Position numbers and translations under genes: made by a program. The notes below the pieces were generated by a model, which saw only the letters and a list, made by a program, of their open reading frames with translations, did not search any database and had not been told where the DNA came from. Shown piece after piece: positions 1-8,486 of a stretch of DNA of 27,362 nt; position 1 is the first letter of the stretch, and the number at the start of each line of letters is the position of its first letter. The stretch covers positions 1 to 27,362 of the forward strand of contig JBGVNP010000196.1 in assembly GCA_045125655.1 (NCBI GenBank). Direction: 5' to 3'. Source of the DNA: RGIG4608 sp045125655. Lineage in GTDB: Bacteria > Bacillota > Clostridia > Oscillospirales > CAG-272.

Positions 1-1319
1 TGTCCTTTTTGAATATCGTAGTTACGGCAGATAAGCGAGAGAATTGTTGTCTTACCCGAGCCGGTTGATCCAACGAATGCAACAGTATCCCTTGCCTTTA
101 TCTTAAAGGATACGTCCTTAAGCACCCATTCCTCACCCTCATAAGCAAACCAAACGTTCTTGAATTCAATATTGCCCTCAACGTGATCAAGCTCTATCGC
201 ACCCTCGGTGTCCTGCACCTCGGGAACCATATCCATAATGGTAAATATCTTTTCAGCAGAAGCAAATGCGCTCTGCAAACGATTGAACTGATCTGCAAGG
301 TTTTGTATGGGATCAAAGAAAGTGTTGATATACATGTAGAACGAAACAAGCACGTCCACCTCAACCACAACTCCAAGCAAATTAACGCCCGTTATATATC
401 CCTTTGCAGAGAAATAGAAAAGGCAAAGTACGCTTGAAATATAGAGCATGTAGATGATGGGACGGAATATACTGAATACGAATATCTGATCCCTCATCGC
501 CTTTCCGAGCTTGTTGTTTTTGGCAATGAATTCTCTCTTCTTTCTTTCCTCTTGGTTAAAGATCTGAATGATCTTGATACCCGAAAGATTTTCCGAAAGG
601 AATGTGTTTATATCGGTCGTGCCGTCCTTAACCCTTCTGAACGCTCTTCTTGAAAACTTGCGGAAGATAAGCGTAAAGAAAAAGATGAAAGGAACAAAGC
701 AAAGCACCATAAGGGTAAGTGCATAGTTGAGCATAAACATAGCCACAACGATCGCAATAACTAAGAAAATATTCTTGATGAGGTTCGTAAGTATCTGAGT
801 GAACATCATCGAGATTGCGTTCGTATCGTTGGTAACGCGGGTTACGAGCTTACCGACGGGCATATGGTTAAGCTGTGAGTGAGAAAGACTTTCTATATGG
901 GTGAAAACGTCCTCACGGAGCGCAGAGAGGATCTTCTGACCTATCTTCTGCAAAAGTATCGCCTGAATATATTGGAAAACAAGCGAGGTAATAAGGATAA
1001 CTGCATAGATTCCTATATAAAGGAAGAGCTGATTCAACTCAAATTCCGTGCCGAGGAAATCAATAATGAATCCCATAAGGCGAGGAGAAACAACGCTGTA
1101 TGCAATTGAGAAAACCATAAGAAATCCAACTATAACAAATTGACCAATATGGGGCTTAGCATAATGAAGCAAGCGCTTCATTATCTCCATATCCTTCATA
1201 TTTCTGTCAAAGCCGATCTCTTCCTTTTTGTTTCTGATCGTCATATAGGCGATGGTAAACACTACGGTAAATAAACCGATAATGCCGCCTACAAATAAGA
1301 GAGGAAAATATTCATTCAT
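1..1319 (-). CDS. ABC exporter half-transporter, permease-ATPase fusion (partial, C-terminus beyond window)
   Basis: The frame is open from ATG at 1319 to base 1, about 439 codons. An N-terminal membrane segment and a six-helix exporter-type permease domain are followed by the start of a nucleotide-binding domain. Walker A (GSTGSGKTT) lies near bases 40-70; the signature motif, Walker B and H-loop are beyond the edge. The start lies 3 nt after the stop of the upstream ABC gene, so the two are surely co-transcribed. The pair has the form of a heterodimeric type I exporter (as in BmrCD, YheIH, TM287/288), which usually expels drugs, lipids or peptides. The substrate cannot be read from sequence. 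Confidence 0.93.
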   Translation of the reverse strand, partial: MNEYFPLLFVGGIIGLFTVVFTIAYMTIRNKKEEIGFDRNMKDMEIMKRLLHYAKPHIGQFVIVGFLMVFSIAYSVVSPRLMGFIIDFLGTEFELNQLFLYIGIYAVILITSLVFQYIQAILLQKIGQKILSALREDVFTHIESLSHSQLNHMPVGKLVTRVTNDTNAISMMFTQILTNLIKNIFLVIAIVVAMFMLNYALTLMVLCFVPFIFFFTLIFRKFSRRAFRRVKDGTTDINTFLSENLSGIKIIQIFNQEERKKREFIAKNNKLGKAMRDQIFVFSIFRPIIYMLYISSVLCLFYFSAKGYITGVNLLGVVVEVDVLVSFYMYINTFFDPIQNLADQFNRLQSAFASAEKIFTIMDMVPEVQDTEGAIELDHVEGNIEFKNVWFAYEGEEWVLKDVSFKIKARDTVAFVGSTGSGKTTILSLICRNYDIQKG

Positions 1320-1322
1320 ATC

Positions 1323-3095
1323 TTACGCCCCCTTTTCTTCTTCGAGTTTTTGAAGCTCGACCATTGTCTTGTAGTCCTCACAGCTCTCAATAAGCTCGTT
1401 ATGAGTACCAACAGCTCTGATCTTACCTTCATCCACAAAGATTATCTTGTCCATCTTTTCAACAGTCGAGATACGGTGTGCGATAAGAATCGTTGTTCTT
1501 CCGCGTCTGTTCTCACGAAGGTTATCTATAATAACCTTTTCCGTCTTGGTATCGACCGCACTTACGGAGTCATCAAGAATGAGTATGGATGCTTCCTTCA
1601 TAAGAGCACGCGCAATAGATATTCTCTGCTTTTGTCCGCCCGAAACCGTAACACCGCGCTCACCGAGGATGGTAGCGTACTGTGCGGGAAATTCACTGAT
1701 ATTATCGTGAACGTCCGAGAGCTTTGCGGCTCTTACTACCTCGTCACTGCTTGAAGCATCGCGTGAAAAGGCAATATTGTTTTCAATGGTGTCACTAAAA
1801 AGGAAGTTGTCCTGAGGGACGTAAGCGCAGAAATCTCTGAGCGTTTTGATCGGTATCGTATTGACGTCCCTGCCGTCTATAAATACTGTTCCGTTTGGAA
1901 CGTTATAAACTCTCAAAATAAGATCAACGATAGTAGTCTTACCCGAGCCCGTCTTACCTATAATACCAACGTTTTCGCCTGCATTGATCTTGAAATTAAT
2001 ATTCTCAAGCACGTTGTAATCACCGTCGGGATACATAAAGTCAAGATTTTTAAATTCAATATCACCCCTGATGTGCTCAACGTTCTCAACACTCGTGCTA
2101 TCAAATACGTCGGGCTTTGCATCGAGAAGCTCTGAAATTCTGTTGAGGGACGCTTTACCGCGGCTCGTCATATCAATAAGCATAGACATTGCCATTACAG
2201 GCCAGATGATTGATGTGAAATATCCGTTAAATTCAAGAAGCTCACCGATTCCAAATTCGTTGTGATAAACGAGATATCCGCCGTATCCGAGAATAATGCA
2301 AATAACAGATTGAACAAAGAACGTTACCGAAATATGCAAAAGAGTCGATATTTTAGTAAACTCGATGTTAATGTTTTCGTTTTCCTTGTTGAGCTTTTTG
2401 AATGCCCAAAGCTCTTTAAATTCTTTAACGAATGCCTTAATAACTGCAATTCCCGAAAAATTCTCTTGTGTGAAATCAGAAAGCTCGGAGAATTTTTCCT
2501 GTCTTTCTTCCCATTTTTTCGTCATATATCTGCCAACGAAAGAGCCAACGGCAAACAAAAGGATCATAGGAATGAAAGCAAGAAGTGTAAGCATCGGATC
2601 GAGCTTGGACATCTTATAGATCGCAAGTCCCGTCATAGCAATGGCGTCAACGAGCATAAGAGTTCCATCACCAAAGCACTCGTTTATTGTGCTTAAATCA
2701 TTGGTGAAAAGGGACATCATATTACCAACCTTATTCACCTGATAATACTGATGAGAAAGATCCTTACAATGATCAAACATTCTTTCACGGAGATCGGTTT
2801 CAACCTTTATTGCAGTACCAAACATGCAAACTCTCCACAAAAATCTTCCAACTGCCATAACGAGTATGGTAAGTATCATAGGAGCACAAATTTTGTCAAG
2901 TAAAAAGTCAAGATCAAATGCGAGTGTTTCATTACCTATCGTAACAGAGCCGTCTTTTATTCCCGAAACAACGTAATTGTAAAATTCGGGTATTTTAAGC
3001 TGAAAATAGTCAACGGCAATAAGTGCGATAACACCCAAAAGCAACGCAAAAAAGTGCTTCTTGTAATACTTGTTAACGTACTTTCCAAATACCAT
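1323..3095 (-). CDS. ABC exporter half-transporter, permease-ATPase fusion, with a degenerate ATP site
   Basis: A 590-residue exporter half-transporter: transmembrane domain over about residues 1-320, ATPase domain from about 345. Walker A (GKTGSGKTT) is at about 380-388, the signature VSGGQ at 484-488, Walker B ends at D508 and the H-loop His is at about 540. The residue after the Walker B aspartate is Asp509 instead of the usual catalytic Glu. That is common in one partner of heterodimeric exporters, where one of the two ATP sites is inactive or slow. The ATG is preceded by AGGAGG at 7 nt. The gene is first in an operon with the partial ABC gene and has its own promoter facing the divergent hydrolase gene. 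Confidence 0.95.
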   Translation of the reverse strand: MVFGKYVNKYYKKHFFALLLGVIALIAVDYFQLKIPEFYNYVVSGIKDGSVTIGNETLAFDLDFLLDKICAPMILTILVMAVGRFLWRVCMFGTAIKVETDLRERMFDHCKDLSHQYYQVNKVGNMMSLFTNDLSTINECFGDGTLMLVDAIAMTGLAIYKMSKLDPMLTLLAFIPMILLFAVGSFVGRYMTKKWEERQEKFSELSDFTQENFSGIAVIKAFVKEFKELWAFKKLNKENENINIEFTKISTLLHISVTFFVQSVICIILGYGGYLVYHNEFGIGELLEFNGYFTSIIWPVMAMSMLIDMTSRGKASLNRISELLDAKPDVFDSTSVENVEHIRGDIEFKNLDFMYPDGDYNVLENINFKINAGENVGIIGKTGSGKTTIVDLILRVYNVPNGTVFIDGRDVNTIPIKTLRDFCAYVPQDNFLFSDTIENNIAFSRDASSSDEVVRAAKLSDVHDNISEFPAQYATILGERGVTVSGGQKQRISIARALMKEASILILDDSVSAVDTKTEKVIIDNLRENRRGRTTILIAHRISTVEKMDKIIFVDEGKIRAVGTHNELIESCEDYKTMVELQKLEEEKGA

Positions 3096-3131
3096 GGCAT
3101 TCCCTCCTTTTTCTAAAAAAATCTAGATTTC

Positions 3132-3160
3132 ATTATAACACACAATTTTTCCATAATCAA
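3132..3160 (-). promoter_or_regulatory. Predicted sigma-A promoter of the ABC exporter operon
   Basis: On the minus strand a TTGATT -35 (3155-3160) is separated by 17 nt from a consensus TATAAT -10 (3132-3137). It sits in the AT-rich gap between the divergent ABC and hydrolase genes and leaves a short leader before the ATG at 3095. Confidence 0.7.
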
Positions 3161-3213
3161 GTAACAAAGATTAAAAATTCAACAAAAATTAATGAATTTT
3201 TTGTATATTTACC

Positions 3214-3242
3214 TTGTTTGTTAATGATTTTTGTGATAAAAT
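3214..3242 (+). promoter_or_regulatory. Predicted sigma-A promoter of the alpha/beta hydrolase gene
   Basis: TTGTTT (3214-3219), 17 nt, TAAAAT (3237-3242), about 30 nt before the ATG at 3273. Both hexamers are imperfect, but spacing and position fit. Confidence 0.5.
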
Positions 3243-3272
3243 AAAGAAAATAAATTTTTAACAGGAGTTGTT

Positions 3273-4235
3273 ATGGATAATCCATTATTTTTTTACATAA
3301 TTATTCCACTGTTGATAATAGCATTTATCGTGCTTTTAGCAGCATATATCTGCTTTGTAATGGTATTCAAAACCGCAAAAAGAAAGGTACTTAAAGCGGG
3401 TGAATACGATCTTCCCCCGGGTGAAATATATGAACCTCATTATCCCGCAATGAGAGCGTGGGTGGACTCAATTCGCTCAATGAAAAGAGAGCAAGTGGAG
3501 ATCACCTCGTTTGACGGACTCAAGCTTCGCGGATTTTACTATGAATATTCCCCCGACTCCCCCATTGAGCTTATCTTCCACGGCTACGGCGGAAATGCCG
3601 AGCGTGACCTATCGGGCGGAGTGGAACGTTGCTTTGCGCTTTGCAGAAGCGTGATTCTTATCGACCAACGAGGTGCAGGACAAAGCGAAGGTAATGTCTG
3701 CTCCTTCGGCATCAACGAGCGCCGCGATTGCTTGAAATGGATCGAATTTGCCACCGAGAAATTCGGCAAGGAGCGTCCTCTCATCATTGGTGGTGTATCA
3801 ATGGGCGCAGCAACGGTTATGATGGCGTCGGGTGAATACCTCCCCGAAAACGTAGTATGCGTTATGGCGGACTGTGGCTATTCATCACAGGAAAAGATAA
3901 TCAAAAAGGTCGTAAGAGAGATGAAGCTCCCTCCAAATATCATCTACCCCTTCATCAAGCTCGGAGCGCGCATCTACGGTGGATTTGACCTTGAGGAAAC
4001 CTCTCCTGTCGAGGCAGTCGCACGCTCAAAAACTCCCATCGTATTTATTCATGGAGATGCGGATGCATTCGTTCCCCATTCCATGAGTGTTGAGTGCTTC
4101 GAGGCGACAAATGCCCCAAAAAAGCTCGTAACAATTGAGGGAGCAGGACACGGTCTTGCCTTTCCCGTCAACAGAGAAAAATATGTTGAATCACTCAGAG
4201 AATTTGAAAAAGAAGCAAATTTATTTGGCAAATAA
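3273..4235 (+). CDS. Membrane-anchored alpha/beta hydrolase (serine hydrolase)
   Basis: A 320-residue protein with a hydrophobic N-terminal segment (about residues 5-32) likely to anchor it in the membrane, then an alpha/beta hydrolase fold. An HGYGG oxyanion-hole motif is at about 103-107. The nucleophile elbow GVSMG places the serine at 176. Likely acid and base of the triad are Asp262 or Asp264 in HGDADAFVP and His293 in GAGHG. It resembles the YqkD/YfhR-type predicted peptidases or esterases of the DUF1749/S9-like group; the substrate is unknown. The start has CAGGAG 6 nt upstream. It is a single gene, divergent from the ABC operon and convergent with the PHP gene, ending at a shared terminator. 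Confidence 0.9.
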   Translation: MDNPLFFYIIIPLLIIAFIVLLAAYICFVMVFKTAKRKVLKAGEYDLPPGEIYEPHYPAMRAWVDSIRSMKREQVEITSFDGLKLRGFYYEYSPDSPIELIFHGYGGNAERDLSGGVERCFALCRSVILIDQRGAGQSEGNVCSFGINERRDCLKWIEFATEKFGKERPLIIGGVSMGAATVMMASGEYLPENVVCVMADCGYSSQEKIIKKVVREMKLPPNIIYPFIKLGARIYGGFDLEETSPVEAVARSKTPIVFIHGDADAFVPHSMSVECFEATNAPKKLVTIEGAGHGLAFPVNREKYVESLREFEKEANLFGK

Positions 4236-4236
4236 C

Positions 4237-4265
4237 AAAAAGAACCGCCTGCGGCGGTTCTTTTA
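4237..4265. terminator. Bidirectional intrinsic terminator between hydrolase and PHP genes
   Basis: A perfect 9-bp GC-rich stem (4241-4249 with 4253-4261) with a 3-nt TGC loop, preceded by an A-run and followed by a T-run. It can therefore stop transcription from both converging genes. Confidence 0.9.
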
Positions 4266-4266
4266 A

Positions 4267-5058
4267 TTATATTTTCTTTGCAAAATAGTTTTCAGTATAT
4301 TCAAGTCCCTCATCAGTAAGCTTCAAAACGGGCAGTTCAACGTTTTCGTCAAGAGGAAGCTGTTTTATTTGCTCAAACTTTTCGCTCGGAGCTATTTGCG
4401 CCCTGCCCTCTCTTATCTCCTCGATAAGCTCCTCCACAGTGCTTATTTTTTTATCAAGTCCAACACCTGCAACTACGGGAAAATTTTCAATCGAATGAAT
4501 ATCACTTCCCGCCGTCATAATCAAGCCAAGATTATTCGCATATTCAAAGCTTCTTCTTGAATGCTTGTCCATGTCACCGAGATTCATCACCTCAATGGCA
4601 TCAACCTCGTCAAGTGCAAGACGTATGTCAGAAACGTAATATCTTTCTCTAAAGGGATGCGCCTGAATAATAAAGCCACCCTCATTTCTTATGAATTTAA
4701 AAAAGCGCGTGCGCTCCATATCCCTTATTTCGGGATGCGCTTTAAGCCATTCGGGTGAGATGCCGAGCACAATATACTCGTCAGTACCGTCCATAAATTT
4801 TTGTTCAAAGCCGAAAAGGACGGTAAAGCCGTGCTTATCACCCTCTCTTTTCACTCTGTAGTACCCCTCACAAAACTCGTCAACAAACGAGTCCCACGGA
4901 AGTCTGCGATTTATCGAGGTATTTCCGTAATAAAAATGATCCGTCACGACCATTCCGGAAAATCCGCGATCCATATAAAATTTAACGTAATCCTCGGGAT
5001 TTACCAAGGAGCAAAGACTTGCAACGTTTGTGTGTGCGTGTAATTCGTAATAAAACAT
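4267..5058 (-). CDS. PHP-domain metal-dependent phosphoesterase
   Basis: A 263-residue single-domain PHP protein. The metal-binding motifs are visible in order: HAHTN near the N-terminus (residues 7-11), VTDHF at about 39-43, GFEQKF in the middle, QAHPF at about 134-138, and GSDIHS at about 184-189. Such proteins hydrolyse phosphate esters such as histidinol phosphate, nucleotides or phosphoadenosine phosphate, but its length and context do not point to HisK specifically. The start ATG has GGAG 5 nt upstream and a strong promoter. It stands alone between convergent and divergent neighbours. Confidence 0.88.
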   Translation of the reverse strand: MFYYELHAHTNVASLCSLVNPEDYVKFYMDRGFSGMVVTDHFYYGNTSINRRLPWDSFVDEFCEGYYRVKREGDKHGFTVLFGFEQKFMDGTDEYIVLGISPEWLKAHPEIRDMERTRFFKFIRNEGGFIIQAHPFRERYYVSDIRLALDEVDAIEVMNLGDMDKHSRRSFEYANNLGLIMTAGSDIHSIENFPVVAGVGLDKKISTVEELIEEIREGRAQIAPSEKFEQIKQLPLDENVELPVLKLTDEGLEYTENYFAKKI

Positions 5059-5090
5059 TTTATCTCCATTTTAATATATGTAACTGCCTA

Positions 5091-5119
5091 ATTATAACCC
5101 AAAACGCAAAAAAAGTCAA
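5091..5119 (-). promoter_or_regulatory. Predicted sigma-A promoter of the PHP gene
   Basis: Minus-strand TTGACT (5114-5119), 17 nt, TATAAT (5091-5096). It is close to consensus and about 32 nt before the ATG at 5058. Confidence 0.78.
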
Positions 5120-5147
5120 GAAATTACAAACAGTAAATTTTTGCACA

Positions 5148-5176
5148 TTGACATTTTTTGATTATTGTGTTACAAT
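5148..5176 (+). promoter_or_regulatory. Predicted sigma-A promoter of the metal exporter gene
   Basis: Consensus TTGACA (5148-5153), 17 nt, TACAAT (5171-5176). The leader of roughly 35-40 nt ends in GGAG, 6 nt before the ATG at 5220. No clear metal-regulator operator was recognised. Confidence 0.78.
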
Positions 5177-5219
5177 AGTCTGCTAATAGATTTTAATATT
5201 ATGACATTTGGAGATATAA

Positions 5220-6092
5220 ATGATAGATTTTTTACACGTTTTAGAGCATAGCTTTTTCGATTCGTTAAAGCTGATTCCATTTTTATTTTTAACGTATCTT
5301 TTAATGGAATATCTTGAGCATCGCTCGGGTGATATTGCAGAAAAGGTACTCGGACGCTCAGGTCAATTCGGTGCTCTCATCGGCGGTGCGCTTGGACTTA
5401 TTCCACAGTGTGGATTTTCATCTGCCGCAGCAGGACTGTATGCCGCACGAGTGATCTCGCTTGGTACTCTCATATCCGTATTTTTATCCACAAGTGATGA
5501 AATGCTCCCCATTTTTCTTTCACATAGCGTTTCCCCCGAGCTTATTATAAAAATACTTGCAATCAAGCTCGTTGTGGCACTGCTTTTCGGCCTTGCAATC
5601 GACCTTGTTTTAAAAGCATTACATAAGAAATCGCAAAGCAAAATAGAAGAATTTTGCGAGCGTGAGGACTGCCACTGCCATAGCAGCATTTTAAAGCCCG
5701 CGCTCATTCACACCATAAAGGTCGGAGCGTTTATTTTCCTCTTTACCTTGATAATGGAGATCATAATTCAACTTATCGGCGAAGAAAATATCGCCGCATT
5801 CGTTTCCACCAATCCCGCAATTGCCAGCTTGCTTTCTTCAGTGGTGGGACTTATCCCCAACTGCGCTTCAAGTGTGATAATCAGCGAATTATACGTCAGT
5901 GGTTATCTTTCCGCAGGAGCAATGCTCTCGGGCTTGCTCGCAAATTCGGGAGTTGCCCTTGCAGTTCTTTTCAGAACCAACAGACCGAGGAAGGAAAACC
6001 TTGTAATCGTTCTTATTTTGCTCGCTATATCGCTTTTTGTAGGGATGACGGTCGACATCACTCCCCTCTCCCAATGGTTAGCAATCAAATAA
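5220..6092 (+). CDS. ArsP_2-like multi-spanning membrane protein, putative heavy-metal/manganese exporter
   Basis: A 290-residue polytopic membrane protein with about eight to ten hydrophobic helices. It has two similar halves: the first carries GLIPQCGFSSAAAG (about residues 59-72) and the second GLIPNCASSVIISELY (about 214-229). This internal repeat, with a Cys in each half, is typical of the putative metal exporters grouped as ArsP_2 (named arsenic efflux or putative manganese transporter). A cytoplasmic linker near residue 145-155 is rich in Cys and His (ERE-DCHCHS) and could bind metal. It faces a small histidine-rich protein gene across a shared terminator, which fits a metal-related role. 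Family assignment is from recalled motifs; the ion is not determined. Confidence 0.8.
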   Translation: MIDFLHVLEHSFFDSLKLIPFLFLTYLLMEYLEHRSGDIAEKVLGRSGQFGALIGGALGLIPQCGFSSAAAGLYAARVISLGTLISVFLSTSDEMLPIFLSHSVSPELIIKILAIKLVVALLFGLAIDLVLKALHKKSQSKIEEFCEREDCHCHSSILKPALIHTIKVGAFIFLFTLIMEIIIQLIGEENIAAFVSTNPAIASLLSSVVGLIPNCASSVIISELYVSGYLSAGAMLSGLLANSGVALAVLFRTNRPRKENLVIVLILLAISLFVGMTVDITPLSQWLAIK

Positions 6093-6094
6093 TA

Positions 6095-6127
6095 AAAGCC
6101 AAGGCAGGTGCCTTGGCTTTGTTTTTT
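6095..6127. terminator. Bidirectional intrinsic terminator between exporter and His-rich gene
   Basis: An 11-bp stem (6095-6105 with 6110-6120) with a 4-nt loop, followed by a T-run at 6122-6127 for the plus direction. The minus direction reads into AAA-paired TTT and can also use it. Confidence 0.85.
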
Positions 6128-6359
6128 AATATCCTGTATTGCCAAAAAGCAAAAACGCAATCAGCAAAAGAGGTAAAAGATTGTTACAATTTGAGCGACG
6201 GTTATTACAGCCCTCATCATGATCGTGGTGATGGTGATGATGGTGATCATGATCATTCCCTGCACATCCGTTTTCAACTGCAAGTCTGCCCTGCGCGTTT
6301 CTTTCTTCGCCACGGGTATCGCCCGTATATAAATAATCGTTGAGTGTTCTTTTATCCAT
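6126..6359 (-). CDS. Small histidine-rich protein with C-terminal hydrophobic segment
   Basis: 77 residues, family not recognised. The N-terminal third is polar. Residues about 36-48 form a His/Asp run (HDHHHHHHHDHD) flanked by Cys residues (GC before it, GC and NC after it), and residues about 60-72 (LLPLLLIAFLLF) are hydrophobic. The His/Asp/Cys cluster should bind divalent metal such as Zn, Ni, Co or Mn, and the tail could attach it to a membrane or spore layer. A good AAGGAG lies 7-8 nt before the ATG, so it looks translated. It lies downstream of ftsZ in the same direction but beyond the ftsZ terminator. Its convergent neighbour is a putative metal exporter. Possible roles are metal chaperone or buffer, or a small spore-coat-type protein; neither is proven. 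Confidence 0.7.
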   Translation of the reverse strand: MDKRTLNDYLYTGDTRGEERNAQGRLAVENGCAGNDHDHHHHHHHDHDEGCNNRRSNCNNLLPLLLIAFLLFGNTGY

Positions 6360-6403
6360 ATATTCTCTCCTTATATGTCGTTATTATCAATATATGCAAA
6401 AAC

Positions 6404-6434
6404 AAAAAAATCGCTCCCGATGGGAGCGATTTTT
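6404..6434 (-). terminator. Intrinsic terminator of ftsZ
   Basis: GC-rich stem 6411-6418 with 6422-6429, extended by A-T pairs on both sides, 3-nt loop. On the minus strand it is followed by a run of seven T (6410-6404), 12 nt after the ftsZ stop codon. Confidence 0.9.
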
Positions 6435-6445
6435 ATGTAATATAA

Positions 6446-7543
6446 TTATCTCTTAAATACTGAGAAGATATCGTCAAAGTCAAGCTCTTCGTCATCGTTA
6501 GCAGGAGCTTCTTCCTTAACGGGAGCAGCCTTTACTTCCTTAACGGGCTCTGCCTTCTTTGTTACGTTAACAGCAGCATCCTCAAACTTCTTTTCAAAGC
6601 CTGTTGCGATGATAGTAATTCTCATCTCGTCCTCAAGATCGGGATCAAATGCAACACCCCAGATAACGTTTGCATCGGGATTTGCCTCGTTAGAGATCAT
6701 TGTGGAAGCAAGATCAACGTCCTCAAGTCCAACGTCGGGAGAAGCAGTGATGCTGATAAGTACACCGGAAGCACCCTTGATAGATGTTTCAAGAAGGGGG
6801 CTGGAGATAGCCGCACGAGCTGCAAGCTCTGCCTTATCCTTACCTGTTGCATTACCAACGCCCATATGAGCATATCCTGCATCCTTCATAACGGAAGTAA
6901 CGTCTGCAAAGTCAAGGTTGATAAATGCAGAAACGTTGATAAGCTCGGAAATACTCTGAACACCGCGACGAAGAACGTCATCAGCCGCCTCAAAAGCGTT
7001 TGCAAGAGTGATTCTTGTATCGGATACCTGCTTAAGTCTTTCGTTGGGAATTACAACGAGAGCATCAACATAAGATGAAAGAGCAGCAATGCCGTCCTCT
7101 GCCTGATTCATTCTCTTTGTACCTTCAAAAGCGAAGGGTTTAGTAACAATACCAACCGTGAGAATGTCAAGCTCTCTTGCGATACGAGCTACTACAGGAG
7201 CAGCACCTGTACCTGTTCCGCCGCCCATACCTGCGGTAATAAAGCACATATCAGCACCGGAGAGAATGCCCTTGATCTCCTCAACGGACTCCTCTGCAGA
7301 GCGTGCACCGATAACGGGGTTAGCGCCTGCGCCAAATCCCTTTGTAACCTTTTCACCAATAACAAGCTGAACGGGAGCATCATTTCTTCTGAGTGCCTGT
7401 CTATCTGTATTGATAGCAACGAACTCAACGCCCTTGATACTTGAATTTATCATACGGTTAACAGCATTGTTACCGCCGCCGCCAACACCTATAACCTTAA
7501 TATTAACGCCACTGCCCATGCTGTCGTCATGTTCAAAAATCAT
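6446..7543 (-). CDS. ftsZ: Cell division GTPase FtsZ
   Basis: A tubulin-like GTPase that polymerises into the Z-ring. From ATG 7543 it is 365 residues, the normal size. The N-terminal nucleotide-binding segment IKVIGVGGGGNNAVNRM is followed by the tubulin signature GGGTGTG at about residue 105 and the T7-loop region with NLDFADV. The end is an acidic linker and a short conserved-type tail (DFDDIFSVFKR), the usual docking peptide for FtsA, SepF or ZapA-like partners. An upstream in-frame TTG at 7558 overlaps the GGAGGA ribosome site, so ATG 7543, 7 nt after it, is preferred. It is last in the dcw cluster, 132 nt after ftsQ, with its own promoter and a strong terminator. No ftsA or sepF is next to it. 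Confidence 0.98.
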   Translation of the reverse strand: MIFEHDDSMGSGVNIKVIGVGGGGNNAVNRMINSSIKGVEFVAINTDRQALRRNDAPVQLVIGEKVTKGFGAGANPVIGARSAEESVEEIKGILSGADMCFITAGMGGGTGTGAAPVVARIARELDILTVGIVTKPFAFEGTKRMNQAEDGIAALSSYVDALVVIPNERLKQVSDTRITLANAFEAADDVLRRGVQSISELINVSAFINLDFADVTSVMKDAGYAHMGVGNATGKDKAELAARAAISSPLLETSIKGASGVLISITASPDVGLEDVDLASTMISNEANPDANVIWGVAFDPDLEDEMRITIIATGFEKKFEDAAVNVTKKAEPVKEVKAAPVKEEAPANDDEELDFDDIFSVFKR

Positions 7544-7607
7544 ATTTACGTCCTCCAAATTTCACAAAAATGTATATAAATTCGTCCTTATATATACTCC
7601 TATGTAT

Positions 7608-7636
7608 ATAATAATATATTTTCACGATATTTGCAA
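7608..7636 (-). promoter_or_regulatory. Predicted ftsZ promoter
   Basis: Minus-strand TTGCAA (7631-7636), 17 nt, TATTAT (7608-7613). The -35 hexamer is the same as at the mraZ promoter. The roughly 60-nt leader is AT-rich with a possible 7-bp stem. This would let ftsZ be expressed independently of the upstream wall genes. Confidence 0.65.
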
Positions 7637-7675
7637 GAGTTTTTTCACTTTTTTATAAAAAAATATTATTTTTTA

Positions 7676-8485
7676 TCAATTTTCGCAAAAATCGAATTCC
7701 TGCATCAGTGTAGCGTCATCAATATAGCGCACTATAACTCGTTTTTTGTCGCTTGAATTGACTGTGCACTTTTCTTCCATTTTGAAGCTGTTATCAAAGC
7801 ACACCTTAAAGGATGCCTCTATCTTTTCGTCTATGTCGGTCATTGCTCCCAAAACGAATTTGTACTTCTTTTCAAAAACAAACGCAACGTTGTATTTTTC
7901 TTCAACGTCAACGATATTCAAATACTTATAGAAGCCGTGCTTTTTGATATGGGATATAAGATCAACGGCTCTCTTCATATCCTCGCCCTCGTATCTGTCC
8001 CCCACATTTCCGCTTATCGCATTCTCAAGCTTGATAAAAATGCCCGAGAAGCTATCATAATCCGAGATGCTTGAAGCCACCTCAAGTATTTCAAAATCGC
8101 CGTTCACGTAGCAGTATCCGTTTTCGTGCTTGAGAATGTAAATATCCTTAAATTCACTTATCTCGATCTTCACTCTGTCGGGAAAGTAAGAATTGACGCT
8201 TACGTCCTCAAGATACGGCATACTTTCAAGTATTGCCCTCTCCGCTCCGTCCTCGTTTATAAAATAGAGTCGCGAGTTTATCTTAACACCCGATGCCCCA
8301 ATTATCTCGGAGTACGAATAACGGCTGTCACCGCTCACCTCGATCTCCTTTACGGGAAAAAGCAAGAGGATTATTGAAATTATCAAAGAGAGAATAATAA
8401 GAAAAACGAATATAACTCCCAAAAGGAAGATTATCTCACTCGATCTTCTGTGCTGCGCTCTTTGGCTCACATTTTTTTCATTCAT
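7676..8485 (-). CDS. ftsQ: Cell division protein FtsQ/DivIB
   Basis: 269 residues from ATG 8485. A short, basic cytoplasmic tail (RAQHRRSS) precedes one long membrane helix (about residues 18-44). An extracytoplasmic POTRA domain begins with VKEIEVSGDSRYS, then a beta domain. This layout, together with its place between murG and ftsZ, identifies FtsQ/DivIB, the bitopic protein that links with FtsL and FtsB/DivIC and regulates septal wall synthesis. An in-frame TTG at 8518 inside murG lacks a ribosome site. ATG 8485 lies 1 nt after the murG stop, so translation is probably coupled; the nearest GGAG is 16 nt upstream, unusually far. Sequence conservation in the family is low. Confidence 0.88.
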   Translation of the reverse strand: MNEKNVSQRAQHRRSSEIIFLLGVIFVFLIILSLIISIILLLFPVKEIEVSGDSRYSYSEIIGASGVKINSRLYFINEDGAERAILESMPYLEDVSVNSYFPDRVKIEISEFKDIYILKHENGYCYVNGDFEILEVASSISDYDSFSGIFIKLENAISGNVGDRYEGEDMKRAVDLISHIKKHGFYKYLNIVDVEEKYNVAFVFEKKYKFVLGAMTDIDEKIEASFKVCFDNSFKMEEKCTVNSSDKKRVIVRYIDDATLMQEFDFCEN

Positions 8486-8486
8486 G

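Noticed and set aside
6360..6410. Promoter of the His-rich gene (TTGCAT with TATAAG)
   Set aside because: The implied transcription start would fall inside or after the ribosome-binding site, so no usable promoter is supported.
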